A stretch of 64,000 bases of DNA. Origin: Candidatus Gastranaerophilales bacterium. Its GTDB lineage: Bacteria; Cyanobacteriota; Vampirovibrionia; Gastranaerophilales; Gastranaerophilaceae. The translations under genes were made by a program, and so were the position numbers. Below the pieces are notes generated by a model that searched no databases, was not told the origin of the DNA, and was given only the letters and a program-made list of their open reading frames with translations. The stretch lies in contig CAAGHI010000063.1 of NCBI GenBank assembly GCA_900769645.1, forward strand, positions 1 to 64,000, read 5' to 3'. Positions 1-8,950 of the stretch are shown in pieces (position 1 is the stretch's first letter; each line of letters starts with the position of its first letter).

Positions 1-224
1 CCAATCATTGCTTTCATGGTTGAACCGGTTCCAAAATATGCATTGTTACGGCTGTTCGCTTCATAATTCCATGGTGATGAGTTGTTCGGCTTGTTGCGGG
101 TCGTCATTACAGGCGCCATCGCTGCCAAAACAATACTCAAAATCAACATTACAACCATCATTTCTGCCAAAGTGAACGCTGACAAAAAGCTTTTTTTAGA
201 GGTAAAACAATCCAAATTTTCCAT
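1..224 (-). CDS. Prepilin-like protein, N-terminal part (cut by window edge)
   Basis: The minus strand from ATG 224 reads a 16-residue leader ending SFLSA, then FTLAEMMVVMLIL and a hydrophobic helix, which is the class III prepilin cleavage and methylation pattern with Glu at mature position 5. The processed protein would sit in the inner membrane or in a type IV pilus or type II secretion pseudopilus. After the helix comes a polar stretch rich in Asn and Arg; the rest lies outside the window. The leader has a normal length and no G run, unlike seven relatives in this window. The FTLAEMMVVM variant also differs from the FTLAEVLITL seen in the others, so it may be a different subfamily. The Shine-Dalgarno is weak (TAGGA). 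Confidence 0.75.
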   Translation of the reverse strand, partial: MENLDCFTSKKSFLSAFTLAEMMVVMLILSIVLAAMAPVMTTRNKPNNSSPWNYEANSRNNAYFGTGSTMKAMI

Positions 225-447
225 ACATTATTCCTATAATTATACTCAATATCCTTTTTCATTATAAACTATTTTTGAAATTTTTCAAGTCCTTGTCCTA
301 GTTTGTAAGAGCAAAATAGAAATTTTCTCTTTTTGAAAAATAAAGAGTTAGTAAAAATAGGTTTTAGTCTAATATGTGTTTGAACTTGGACAGGTGTAAA
401 AGAGATTTTTCATTCATTTAGTCTAATGAAAAATTTGTCCGATATGC

Positions 448-468
448 TATAATTAGCACAAAAAGGAG
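448..468 (+). promoter_or_regulatory. -10 box and ribosome binding site before the zinc peptidase
   Basis: TATAAT at 448-453 and AAGGAG at 463-468 precede the ATG at 476 with seven bases of spacing. No clear -35 hexamer is visible. Confidence 0.5.
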
Positions 469-475
469 AGTAAAT

Positions 476-2200
476 ATGAGAAAATTTGAATTTAACCTAT
501 CAATGGAAGAGCTTGAAAAACGTACAAACAAAGACTATCTTATGACAAAAAAGATGTTGAAGGCTGACGCTCCTGAGTATCTTGAACTTGCAGATGGTGA
601 CAAAGAAACTCTAAAACATCTTGTGAAAGCTGCGTATATTTTAGAAAAAATCAATATGCAAATAGATTGTCATCACAACCTTGAATTCAAGGCGTTTTTG
701 GAAGATGAAATTAAAAAAGGTAACAAACAAGCTGAATTAACAAAAATCTTGTTTGACGCTCAAAAGGGTATGAATGCGATTGATACAATGTCAAATAAAA
801 TTAATTTGGCAAAAGGTATTGTTGAATTTGCCGGAAAAGGTGTTTATCCAGAGAATTTGACAAAAGAGGAATTTCATCAAATTTTAACAAAAATGGTAAA
901 TGAAGGTAAAATTGAAGAAGTTAAGAAAATTTTGACTCAGCGTTCAGTGGTAGAAAGATGCGGTGATGAACTTGTCGGAATTGATTATATCGATAAGTTT
1001 AAAGAAGATTTCTCTAAGATGGCAGATGAAATTGATAAAGCTGCAGAAACATCTACAAATGCAGATTTTACAGAGTATTTGAAACTTCAAGCAAAAGCTT
1101 TGAGAACGGCTGATCCTATGTTAGACGCTTATGCGGATAAAAAATGGGCAACTTTGCAAGATACGCCGCTTGAATTCACAATAACAAGAGAAAACTATGA
1201 AGATGAAATGACCGGAACTATTGCAGAAAACAAAGAATTATCGGCGTTGTTGGAGAGTCACGGTATAAAAGCTACTCCAAAAGATTTTCTAGGTGGCAGA
1301 GTCGGTATCGTTAATAAAAAAGGTACAGATGCGCTTATGGCTATCAAAAAATATCTTCCGACTTTGGCTAAAAATATGCCGTTTGCTGATGAATATGAAC
1401 AAAATATTTCACCTGACAAAGACACAAAACAAACAATGGTAGATGTTGATTTGGTTGCAGTTTGTGGTGATGTTGGCGCTTATCGTGGCGGCATCACTTT
1501 GGCAGAAAATCTTCCAAACGACGATAAATTATCACTTACAATCGGTGGTGGCAGACGTAATGTTTACCATAGACAAATTCGTTTTATTAGTGATATATCT
1601 AAACTTCAAGAAAGACTTGATGCAATTTTGGATAAGGAACAGCATAAATATTACCTTGATGAAGCAGATCATTGGTTTACTATTGGACATGAAAACGCTC
1701 ACTCACTTGGACCTAAAAAAGCTTGTGAAACATTGGGTAAATACAGAAATATTATCGAAGAAAACAAGGCTGATATGGGCTCTTTAGCTTTTGTAGACTT
1801 GTTGTGCGAACTTGGAATGTACACAGAAGAACAAAGGGAACAAATTATTGTGACAACAGTTGCAGATAATTTCTTGAAATCAAAACCTACGATGAGTCAG
1901 GCGCATAGAGTTAGAACAGTTATGCAGAACAAGTATTTTGCAGAACGTGGCGCTTATGATATTGTTGATGGCAAAATTCACGTAAATATTGATAAAGTTG
2001 TTCCTATTGCCAAAGAAATGCTTTCTGAAATTATCAGAATTCAAATTGATGGTGATTTTGAAAAAGCTGAAAAATACGTCTTGGACAACTTTGTTTGGAC
2101 TGATAATATGGAATTTATTGCTCAAAAACTTCAAAAAATCAGCAAGACTCTTAACGGTCGCACTGAATCAGAGTTGGCTGAAAAATTGTTGAATGAGTAA
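476..2200 (+). CDS. Putative zinc metallopeptidase, M49 (dipeptidyl-peptidase III)-like
   Basis: A 574-residue protein without signal peptide or membrane segment, so probably cytoplasmic. Residues 405-409 read HENAH, an HExxH zinc motif, and about 20 residues later EENKADMG (428-435) supplies the third ligand glutamate. That second motif resembles the EExxA(E/D) signature of the dipeptidyl-peptidase III (M49) clan. The long helical N-terminal half is typical for that fold. A dipeptide- or oligopeptide-clipping role is inferred from the motif only. The classical M49 motif has an extra residue (HExxxH), and here it is HExxH as in a bacterial subgroup. The gene stands alone, with AAGGAG and TATAAT upstream and a strong terminator downstream. 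Confidence 0.65.
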   Translation: MRKFEFNLSMEELEKRTNKDYLMTKKMLKADAPEYLELADGDKETLKHLVKAAYILEKINMQIDCHHNLEFKAFLEDEIKKGNKQAELTKILFDAQKGMNAIDTMSNKINLAKGIVEFAGKGVYPENLTKEEFHQILTKMVNEGKIEEVKKILTQRSVVERCGDELVGIDYIDKFKEDFSKMADEIDKAAETSTNADFTEYLKLQAKALRTADPMLDAYADKKWATLQDTPLEFTITRENYEDEMTGTIAENKELSALLESHGIKATPKDFLGGRVGIVNKKGTDALMAIKKYLPTLAKNMPFADEYEQNISPDKDTKQTMVDVDLVAVCGDVGAYRGGITLAENLPNDDKLSLTIGGGRRNVYHRQIRFISDISKLQERLDAILDKEQHKYYLDEADHWFTIGHENAHSLGPKKACETLGKYRNIIEENKADMGSLAFVDLLCELGMYTEEQREQIIVTTVADNFLKSKPTMSQAHRVRTVMQNKYFAERGAYDIVDGKIHVNIDKVVPIAKEMLSEIIRIQIDGDFEKAEKYVLDNFVWTDNMEFIAQKLQKISKTLNGRTESELAEKLLNE

Positions 2201-2228
2201 ATGTACTTATTAAGTATAGTAGCTATTA

Positions 2229-2265
2229 GTCGTCATTGTGAGCGGTAGCGAAACAATCCAGCCTA
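2229..2265. repeat. Dispersed intergenic repeat (cgtcattgtgagcg type)
   Basis: The stretch begins CGTCATTGTGAGCGG and ends AACAATCCAGCC. Relatives occur at 46720-46770, 42220-42260 and 58745-58836 in this window. It behaves like a REP-type short repeat. Confidence 0.6.
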
Positions 2266-2313
2266 TTATTTAATTCAGATAAGCTGTAAGAAAAAATTTT
2301 AATATATAAAAAG

Positions 2314-2346
2314 AAAGGTTTCTGTTTTGTGACAGAAACCTTTTTG
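2314..2346. terminator. Bidirectional rho-independent terminator
   Basis: AAAGGTTTCTG and CAGAAACCTTT form an 11-bp stem with an 8-base loop, followed by T on the plus strand and preceded by A. It can end both the peptidase gene (plus) and the ATPase gene (minus), which converge here. Confidence 0.8.
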
Positions 2347-2389
2347 ACATAAGAATTGAGAGTTTTGTATAGTTATTAGCGAAAAAACG

Positions 2390-3916
2390 CTATTGTGGTC
2401 TGTTAAATCCGACAGGGCGTCTTGATTTACTTGCTGTACTGTTTTGTGCAAATACATCAATTGCTTTCTTAAAGTCGTCTGCATTGATTGTTAGGTTTTC
2501 AATATCTTCTTTGGCAAATGTGCCGGCTTCCATTTTGTCGTAAATTCCAGCACGTTCAAATGCGTTTTCGTGAGCTGTATTTACGATGTGGGCAATATCT
2601 GCGCCGGTTGTTTTTAGTTCCAACAATCTTTGAGAAAGTTCTTTTTTATCTACATCTGCGGCAAGCGGCTTGTTTTTAGTATGAATGTCTAAAATTTTGC
2701 TAACGCCATCAAGAGTGTTTGGTGCTTTGACTTCAATATGTTTGCCGAAACGTCCTGAACGTTTGATTGCTTCATCTAATGCGTCCGGTTTGTTTGTCGC
2801 TGCGATAACATAGATTTCGTCTCCATTTTTCTCAACGTCACTCATTAATGTTAAAATTTGGTTGACAACTTTATCGCCATAAACATCTTGTCCGCTACGC
2901 TTTTTAGCTACTGCATCAAATTCATCAATGAAGATTACACTCGGTTGGTTTTCTCGTGCTTCATCAAAAAGAGTTCTCCAGTTTTCTTCTGATTGACCAA
3001 CCCATTTTGATTCCATTTCAAGCCCATTTAATTTGACAAAATTTGCATTTGTTTCGTTTGCCAAAGCTTGTGCAATAAGAGTTTTACCTGTTCCGGGAGG
3101 GCCATACATGATAAAACCATGGTTTACAACTGAATTTTTGTATGCTTCCGGATATTTTACCGGATATAAAATACCTTTTTTTAGATCTCTGATAGCAGCA
3201 TCTTGACCGCCAACATCTGCAAAAGTTAGTGTTTGGCTTCTTGGAGCTTCTTGTCTTGCTAACGTCATTACAGATTTTAAGTTTTGGCGTTCAATTACAG
3301 GTTTTACGTCCTCTGTTCTGTCAAACATTTCTGAAAATATTTTTCTATGTAGGCTTAAATCTGTTTTTGGTTTAGTTTTGATATCAAGAGTTTTTGTTCC
3401 GATAAATAGTCTATCACCTTCTAAAACATAGAAACTTTCTCCTGTCTTTATGGCATCTTTTTTGCCAAGAGCGTCGCCTAAGAAAATGTTTGACTTATTT
3501 GGGTTGAAAACTTCTAATTCATCTTTTGCGTTTCTTGTGAAAACAACCGTATCTTTCATTCCGTCCTCAGGAATAAAAATGAAACGTTTGATTAGACTTT
3601 TAAAATCTTTAACAGTTGATTTTAATGCTTGTTGAGCTCTTTTAATATTTTCCCCGAGCAAAATAACATCACCGTGCTGTGCAACTTGGAGCATTGATGC
3701 AAGCCTGTCCTCAATAGGAATTTGCTTTGCAAGAGTCAATGCTGTTGTTTGAATTCCTGTAAAATTAATAGGTGTTGCAAACTTTGTTTGTGGTGGAATA
3801 GTCATATTTCCAACAGTTTGCTCTCTTGTAGTAGCGGGATTTGCTACATTGTTTTTCTTTTGCGTCAAATAAGTGTTATTTGTACGATAATAATTCTGTA
3901 CGGGTAAAATTCTCAT
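2390..3916 (-). CDS. AAA+ ATPase, FtsH/ATAD-like core with a novel N-terminal domain
   Basis: About 508 residues. The AAA module occupies the C-terminal half: Walker A GPPGTGKT near residue 273, Walker B VIFIDEFDA near 328, sensor 1 AATN near 373, and the SGRFGKHIEV arginine-finger region near 388. The AAA core resembles FtsH, ATAD and proteasomal ATPases, but there is no membrane segment or HExxH protease motif, so it is not FtsH itself. The first 230 residues match no family I recognise; they start with a polar segment containing INFTG. The start is taken at ATG 3916, six bases after a strong AGGAGGT (3923-3929); GTG 3919 is less well placed. Remodelling of an unknown protein target is inferred. 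Confidence 0.75.
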   Translation of the reverse strand: MRILPVQNYYRTNNTYLTQKKNNVANPATTREQTVGNMTIPPQTKFATPINFTGIQTTALTLAKQIPIEDRLASMLQVAQHGDVILLGENIKRAQQALKSTVKDFKSLIKRFIFIPEDGMKDTVVFTRNAKDELEVFNPNKSNIFLGDALGKKDAIKTGESFYVLEGDRLFIGTKTLDIKTKPKTDLSLHRKIFSEMFDRTEDVKPVIERQNLKSVMTLARQEAPRSQTLTFADVGGQDAAIRDLKKGILYPVKYPEAYKNSVVNHGFIMYGPPGTGKTLIAQALANETNANFVKLNGLEMESKWVGQSEENWRTLFDEARENQPSVIFIDEFDAVAKKRSGQDVYGDKVVNQILTLMSDVEKNGDEIYVIAATNKPDALDEAIKRSGRFGKHIEVKAPNTLDGVSKILDIHTKNKPLAADVDKKELSQRLLELKTTGADIAHIVNTAHENAFERAGIYDKMEAGTFAKEDIENLTINADDFKKAIDVFAQNSTASKSRRPVGFNRPQ

Positions 3917-4101
3917 CACTACACCTCCTGTTTTTTATAAATCTACTACAATTGTAATATTAAGTCAATAGCCTTGGTTATTGAGTTTTAGGATTGTGTG
4001 TTTTGGTGCAAGTGGAATAACTCAAAACTCTTGCTATAATTGTAGTATATACACTTTTTCTATATGTTACATTCTGTAATATTTGTGGTTAAATATGTAA
4101 T

Positions 4102-4956
4102 ATGTGGACAATAATTTGTACTATATTTGTAATAGTTAGGATATTTTCAAACTCTTTTTCAAATGTTTTTCAGAAAAAGTTGGCATATGCCGGTGAAAAT
4201 CCGATAAATGTTAATTTTATCAACTATTTATTGCTTTCGATATTTTCATTGCCTCTTTTAATTTTGTGCCAAAATACAACATTAGAGCATGGATTTTGGG
4301 AGTATGCGATTTTGGGTGGAATTATGGGTGCAATTTGCAATTGTTTTATGACATTAGCTTTAAAACGTGGCGAATTGTCTGTTTTGGGGCCGATAAATTC
4401 ATACAAAGCAATTGTGGGCATGATTTTTGGAATATTTATATTGCATGAATTTCCAAATATTTATGGGTTATGCGGAATTGGTTTGATAATACTCGGTTCA
4501 TATTTTATCTTAGAATCCCCAAAAGCTTTGATGAAGAGAGATATCCAGTACAGAATTTACGCACTTATATTTTCAGCAATTGAAGCCGTGTTTATTAAAA
4601 AAGTTATAGTTTTGTCCTCAATTACTGTGTCTTTTATTGTTTCAAGTTTTTTAGGTGCGTTGTTTTCGTTTTTGCTTGTGAAGATATTTAGTAATCAAAA
4701 AGTAAGAATTAGGAGTAAAAAGCATTTTTCAATGTATTTGATAACAGCTTTTTGTTTCGGTATAATGACTTTTACGACAGCGTATGTTTTCAAATTCATG
4801 AATGTTGGATATGCACTTTCACTGTTCCAGTTATCAATAATATTGAACGTTGTTTTAGGCTACAAATTGTTCAGGGAAAAGCATTTATTAAAGAAGCTTT
4901 TAGGTGCTTTAATAATTATTGCAGGTTCTGTCACGATTATTCTTTTAGGACATTAA
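4102..4956 (+). CDS. EamA/DMT-family membrane transporter
   Basis: A 284-residue, very hydrophobic protein with about nine to ten membrane segments in two similar halves, as in drug/metabolite transporters of the EamA type. Landmarks are GGIMGAICNCFMTLALKRG in the first half and a repeated hydrophobic pattern ending IIAGSVTIILLG. The substrate cannot be read from sequence. No Shine-Dalgarno precedes ATG 4102, and a stop codon lies in frame just upstream, so this is the only usable ATG. A TAAATA at -12 to -7 fits the leaderless pattern seen elsewhere in the window. Confidence 0.75.
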   Translation: MWTIICTIFVIVRIFSNSFSNVFQKKLAYAGENPINVNFINYLLLSIFSLPLLILCQNTTLEHGFWEYAILGGIMGAICNCFMTLALKRGELSVLGPINSYKAIVGMIFGIFILHEFPNIYGLCGIGLIILGSYFILESPKALMKRDIQYRIYALIFSAIEAVFIKKVIVLSSITVSFIVSSFLGALFSFLLVKIFSNQKVRIRSKKHFSMYLITAFCFGIMTFTTAYVFKFMNVGYALSLFQLSIILNVVLGYKLFREKHLLKKLLGALIIIAGSVTIILLGH

Positions 4957-5016
4957 GCTTTGCTTCTCCAAGATTTATGGAGCTCGAGTGTTAAAAAATG
5001 TGTGTGAGGCGCAAAA

Positions 5017-5298
5017 CTATTGATCGCTTTCTATTTTAATTTGTCCATTTTCTTCAACAAATTTTTTCTTGTTGAAAAGCTTATTAATAAGCGGCTCAGA
5101 GGACGGTTCTGTTCTTTTTTGATAACGTGCTTTTTCTGTTTGTACGTCGTTATAATCGTTAATTTCTTCCATTCTAAATCGTTGTTGGTTGATCATTTGC
5201 ATGTCGTGCACCATAATAACTTCTGCCGGAGATGGTGGATAAGCTAGTGCCGGAAGTGAAATTAGTGATAAAAGTAATGTTAAAATCCATGGTTTCAT
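5017..5298 (-). CDS. Small secreted protein of unknown function
   Basis: 93 residues. It starts with a clear signal peptide (MKPWILTLLLSLISLPALA, cleavage likely after ALA) and continues as a charged, Gln/Glu/Lys-rich mature part without recognisable motif. It lies ten bases downstream of the SIMPL-domain gene on the same strand, so the two are probably co-transcribed and both exported. I know no family for it. Confidence 0.6.
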   Translation of the reverse strand: MKPWILTLLLSLISLPALAYPPSPAEVIMVHDMQMINQQRFRMEEINDYNDVQTEKARYQKRTEPSSEPLINKLFNKKKFVEENGQIKIESDQ

Positions 5299-5308
5299 AT
5301 TAATAGCC

Positions 5309-6031
5309 TTATTTAATTCTAAATACTACATTTGCAACAGCAGTAACTTTTTTGTCGATTGACGAAGTGTCATTAATTCCCATATCAGAAACATTGGTAG
5401 AATCAATTGGAGTAATTTGAAATACTCCCATATTTACGGATTGAATTTTACCAGGGTGATTGTGGGTTGCTTTAAGCATTGCTGTTGCTCGTTTTTTAGC
5501 ATCTGTTGTTGCATCTTGCAAAAGTTCTATTTTCAAACCAGCTAAACCGGAGTAATAATAATCCGTATTGAGTATATTAATATCAATGTTTTTAGTTAAA
5601 AGATTTTGGATATCAGTTGAAACTTCTTTTATTTTTTGCACATCATTAGATTTAACCGTAATTGGTTGAGAAAGATTATAGTACGCAATATCGTTTGTTA
5701 CGGTTCCGTTTGGTAAGTATTTATACGAATAGTAGCCATTTGATGCTTTTATTTCAATATCTGTTAATCCTTTATCAGTGAGATATTTTTTTACAACCGG
5801 AAGTTGTGTTTTTGCTAAATTGTATGCAGCTTGTTTGGTAGAATTCCTTGTTACTATCTCAAAATCCAATTTTGCAGAATCTGATTTGACAATTTTATAT
5901 GCAGAACCCGTAACTGTAATTTTGTCATTAGCGAGAGAACTTGTTCCTATTTTTACCGCAAAAATAAGTCCCAATGCTAGAATTATTGACAGTAATATAA
6001 GCTGCAATTTTTGAATTTTTTCAATCAACAT
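5309..6031 (-). CDS. SIMPL-domain (DUF541) periplasmic protein
   Basis: 240 residues with one N-terminal hydrophobic anchor (about residues 10-30), then the DUF541/SIMPL fold: ITVTGSAYKIVKSDSAKLDFEI at the start, alternating short strands, and the AVANVVFRI end. Family members (BP26/OMP28, YggE) are periplasmic or surface proteins linked to oxidative stress, and the biochemical role is unsettled. The hydrophobic start looks uncleaved, so it is probably inner-membrane anchored. First gene of a two-gene unit with 5017-5298. Confidence 0.8.
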   Translation of the reverse strand: MLIEKIQKLQLILLSIILALGLIFAVKIGTSSLANDKITVTGSAYKIVKSDSAKLDFEIVTRNSTKQAAYNLAKTQLPVVKKYLTDKGLTDIEIKASNGYYSYKYLPNGTVTNDIAYYNLSQPITVKSNDVQKIKEVSTDIQNLLTKNIDINILNTDYYYSGLAGLKIELLQDATTDAKKRATAMLKATHNHPGKIQSVNMGVFQITPIDSTNVSDMGINDTSSIDKKVTAVANVVFRIK

Positions 6032-6112
6032 AATAATCTCCTTAAAACTATGTATCTTATTATATATAATTTTTTGAAAAAATCAATGAAAATTTAACAA
6101 AATATTTCATTT

Positions 6113-7423
6113 TTAGCAAGCCACGAGAGACGGATTTGACGTATTATTTGAACAAGGAAGCTCAATGATAAAATGTGCTTTAGATTCACTTGTTTCGACA
6201 AGGATAATTCCGCCGTGTGCGTTAATAATTCGTTTTGCCAGATACAAGTTTAGACTGCTTCCGATTTTATTGAATTTTTCTGCCGATGTTGTGTACATTT
6301 CAAACATATTTTGTATTGTTTCTTGAGTCGATTCAAGGCAATTGAAATCAAGTGAGAAATAAACAGAATTTAGGCTGTTCACTTTTTTTACGCTACAAAT
6401 TATTTCTGAATTTGTAAGTGCATTTGCAGAGCAAAAATCAATCAAGTTGTCAAAAGCTTTTTGTAGTTGGTAGTTATCTCCAAAAAGAGATACAAATTTG
6501 TCTTTTGATGTGACTTTGATTTTAATATTTTTTTCACGTAAAGTTCTGCCGGCTTTGTTAAACGCTTTATCAAGAGACTTCATAACTTGAATTTTTTCGT
6601 TACATAAAGTCATGTCGTTATTTTCGTATTTGTATGTTGTTAAGATAGTTGATAGCATGTCATACATACAGTAGCATGAGTCCAAAGTTAGTCTCAAAAG
6701 CTCTCTTTGTCCTTCATTGATTGAGCCTAGATTTTCGCTAACCAAAAGTTCTAATGCTCTTATTTGCGCAATAGTCGGTGTTTTTAAGTCATGACTGAGT
6801 GTTGAGATATATGTTTCTCTTTGTTTTTGTGCATCTTTGTCTTCGTCAATGTTTCTTGCAAAGACAACGATTTTAGTAATATCGTTAGTGCCATCAATAA
6901 TAGGGATTTTTCTTACCCTAAACCAATTTTTTCGACCGCATTTTAGTTTAATCGGTCTGTCTGCCATAAATGTTTGCCTGTTTCGAACAACAAGTTCGTT
7001 TTCTTGTTTCATTTGCTCCATAGTATCCCTCTCAAAAATATTTGCGGACAACTGATTAATTTGTCCTTGCTCCTCGATATTTATCCCAAAATAATTCACG
7101 GCTTCTCTATTGCAAGCGATGAAGTTGTAGTCTGTATCAACAATATATGCAATCATAGGCATGCTGTTGAGGATAGTTGCAAAATTGCTTTCGTTGTTTC
7201 TCAGTTGATGTCTTAGTTTTTTTTCGATTTTTACTTTTTTTTCAAAAATTTTATCTTTAAGTATAAGAAGAGCTAGTAGTGAATTTACAAACCCAAATAT
7301 AGTGGAAAAAATTACCACATGCAGTGTATGTTTAAATTCAAAGAAACAGCATAACGAGATTATGAAAAAAGTCGTAATAAATACTGAGTATGAAAGAGTT
7401 CTAGCTTTAGTGATTTTATGCAT
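6113..7423 (-). CDS. Membrane PAS-domain sensor histidine kinase, orphan
   Basis: 436 residues: two membrane segments (about 10-55), a coiled linker, a PAS domain (about 80-195), a HisKA dimerisation helix with SHDLKTP (phospho-acceptor His211), and a C-terminal ATPase-like domain. The ATPase half is diverged. An N-box-like DNYQLQKAFDNLI and a GSSLNLYLAKRIINAHGG segment are present, but a normal DxGxG G1 box is missing. Signalling by ATP hydrolysis is therefore uncertain. No response regulator is adjacent. A GAGGA motif lies shortly before ATG 7423. Confidence 0.75.
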   Translation of the reverse strand: MHKITKARTLSYSVFITTFFIISLCCFFEFKHTLHVVIFSTIFGFVNSLLALLILKDKIFEKKVKIEKKLRHQLRNNESNFATILNSMPMIAYIVDTDYNFIACNREAVNYFGINIEEQGQINQLSANIFERDTMEQMKQENELVVRNRQTFMADRPIKLKCGRKNWFRVRKIPIIDGTNDITKIVVFARNIDEDKDAQKQRETYISTLSHDLKTPTIAQIRALELLVSENLGSINEGQRELLRLTLDSCYCMYDMLSTILTTYKYENNDMTLCNEKIQVMKSLDKAFNKAGRTLREKNIKIKVTSKDKFVSLFGDNYQLQKAFDNLIDFCSANALTNSEIICSVKKVNSLNSVYFSLDFNCLESTQETIQNMFEMYTTSAEKFNKIGSSLNLYLAKRIINAHGGIILVETSESKAHFIIELPCSNNTSNPSLVAC

Positions 7424-7571
7424 ACGTTCCTCTATTTCTAATCACATACAAGATAATAAGTTATTTTTATAAATAAATAAATTGCCCAACAGAGTAGTTA
7501 AATTTTTATCAAATCTGTAGTTGGGCAAAATGTCTTTAATATTATGCAAAATACGAATAATATTTAATATT

Positions 7572-8477
7572 TTACTGACAGCCGCATTTTTTCTTGCTTA
7601 TCGGACTGCCAAAAATCATACGCATTCCCCCGAATGGCTTTTGCATTGTGCAATTTACGCCCTCAGTCATTTCGTTTATGCTGTATAAAATTTCGTTTAT
7701 TTGTTGAAGAGAGCATGCAATTTGTGGAATAGTTGCATTCAAGTCTTTTGTCATCTGGTTTATATTTTGTGATGTGGCTTGAAAATTGTATGTTGTCGAA
7801 TTCACTCTATCAGATGATAAGGCGCCTGATACGTTGTTAGAAAGGCCTGTTATGTTATTTGCAATGTCGGTTGCACTTTGAGAAACTCTTACGATATTGT
7901 TGCTTGTCTTTTTTAGATCAGACGAAGCATCAACAATATTTGGACTAACTCCGCCTGCCATGTCATTGAGGGTTGCAAACAGGTCACCAAGGGTTTGAAT
8001 AGTGATATTCAAATTTTTTGTGCTTTCTGCAATGTCATTTTTTATTGCCTCTAATGATGCCGGATCTTGGTTTGATAAAAACGTGTCTAATTCAACGGTT
8101 GTTTTTCCCGAAATTCTGTCACCGTCTTTAAGATAATATATTGATGGTGATTTTGGGTAGGCTATATCAATATAATCATATTTTTTATTCCACCTGTTTT
8201 TTGCTTTTTTAAGGTTTACAGAAATATTAATCGGAAGCTTCAAATCGTGTGGGTGAAGTTCCATTGTTACGATTGTTGATGTGTAAGTTTTGTTAGGGTG
8301 AACTTTTACAACCTTTCCGATTTTAAATCCGTTATAATAAATCGGAGCTGAGTTGTTGAAAGGTGCAAGGTCTTTGAACTCTGCCGTAATGTATGTATTT
8401 GTTCTGTGAATTGTGTAGGTTACACAAATTCCCAATAGTAAACCAATTAAAATAATAGATTTCAACAGATTGCTCAT
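7572..8477 (-). CDS. MCE/MlaD-family lipid-transport protein
   Basis: 301 residues. One N-terminal membrane anchor (about 5-25) is followed by an MCE domain (about 30-120: APIYYNGFKIGKVVKVHP) and a long helical region rich in Asn, Ser and Thr. MCE proteins form periplasmic rings or tubes that carry phospholipids between inner and outer membrane. The usual permease (MlaE) and ATPase (MlaF) genes are not beside it, so the partner genes must lie elsewhere. The tail ends KKKCGCQ, which is unusual. GAGGA precedes the ATG at 8477. Confidence 0.75.
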   Translation of the reverse strand: MSNLLKSIILIGLLLGICVTYTIHRTNTYITAEFKDLAPFNNSAPIYYNGFKIGKVVKVHPNKTYTSTIVTMELHPHDLKLPINISVNLKKAKNRWNKKYDYIDIAYPKSPSIYYLKDGDRISGKTTVELDTFLSNQDPASLEAIKNDIAESTKNLNITIQTLGDLFATLNDMAGGVSPNIVDASSDLKKTSNNIVRVSQSATDIANNITGLSNNVSGALSSDRVNSTTYNFQATSQNINQMTKDLNATIPQIACSLQQINEILYSINEMTEGVNCTMQKPFGGMRMIFGSPISKKKCGCQ

Positions 8478-8633
8478 AGCTCAAACTCCTCATTATCCGA
8501 CAAAAAATTCCTTTACAAGGTGACATAATCCATCCAAGTTGTGCACCTGAAACAGTTGTAAAACAAACAAGAATAAATAATTTAAAACTCGAATTATCAT
8601 TGTCATAATAGAGTTTTAGCAAACACAGAGTTT

Positions 8634-8668
8634 AAAAAAATTGCCACCCCAGCTAATCCCGAGTGGGG
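8634..8668 (-). terminator. Hairpin with U-run on the minus strand (possible terminator)
   Basis: CCACCCC (8644-8650) pairs with GTGGGG (8662-8667), and on the minus strand it is followed by a run of T. It could end a minus-strand transcript that runs across 8700-8940, opposite the small ORF at 8819-8896. The rest of the 8478-8818 gap shows nothing I can name. Confidence 0.4.
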
Positions 8669-8818
8669 AGTATTGAAAATATAATATAAATATACGATTT
8701 AAAAACTTTTACTCTGCAATATTATTAAATAGCAAGAGGGCAAAAGTTTCCAATCACTTTCCATATTTTAACGGCACAAACTGAAAATTTGCATAACCGA
8801 TTAAGAAAGGAGGTGAGT

Positions 8819-8896
8819 TTGTTGATAATTGCAATAACAGCAAAAGAGCTAATACTGATTTTAGCAATAGTATTAACTCTTAAAACAAACAAGTAG
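8819..8896 (+). CDS. Tiny hydrophobic peptide (holin-like or type I toxin-like)
   Basis: A very strong AAAGGAGG (8806-8813) sits five bases before TTG 8819. The 25-residue product is almost entirely Leu, Ile and Ala with a Lys-Thr-Asn-Lys end, i.e. one short membrane helix. A rho-independent terminator follows directly. This layout (strong SD, tiny helix, own terminator) is that of small type I toxins or leader peptides. It is inferred from layout alone, and the reading frame could be chance. Confidence 0.45.
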   Translation: MLIIAITAKELILILAIVLTLKTNK

Positions 8897-8907
8897 GGAC
8901 TTTTCAA

Positions 8908-8942
8908 AGGAGATGTTAGCGCATCTCCTGTCCTCTTTTTTT
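8908..8942 (+). terminator. Rho-independent terminator
   Basis: AGGAGATG (8908-8915) and CATCTCCT (8922-8929) form a perfect 8-bp stem with a six-base loop, followed by CTCTTTTTTT. It ends the small transcript carrying the 8819 ORF. Confidence 0.8.
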
Positions 8943-8950
8943 ATTATAAC

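Noticed and set aside
8332..8622. 96-residue frame overlapping the MCE gene start
   Set aside because: It mostly overlaps the N-terminal coding part of the MCE protein in another frame and has no start signals.
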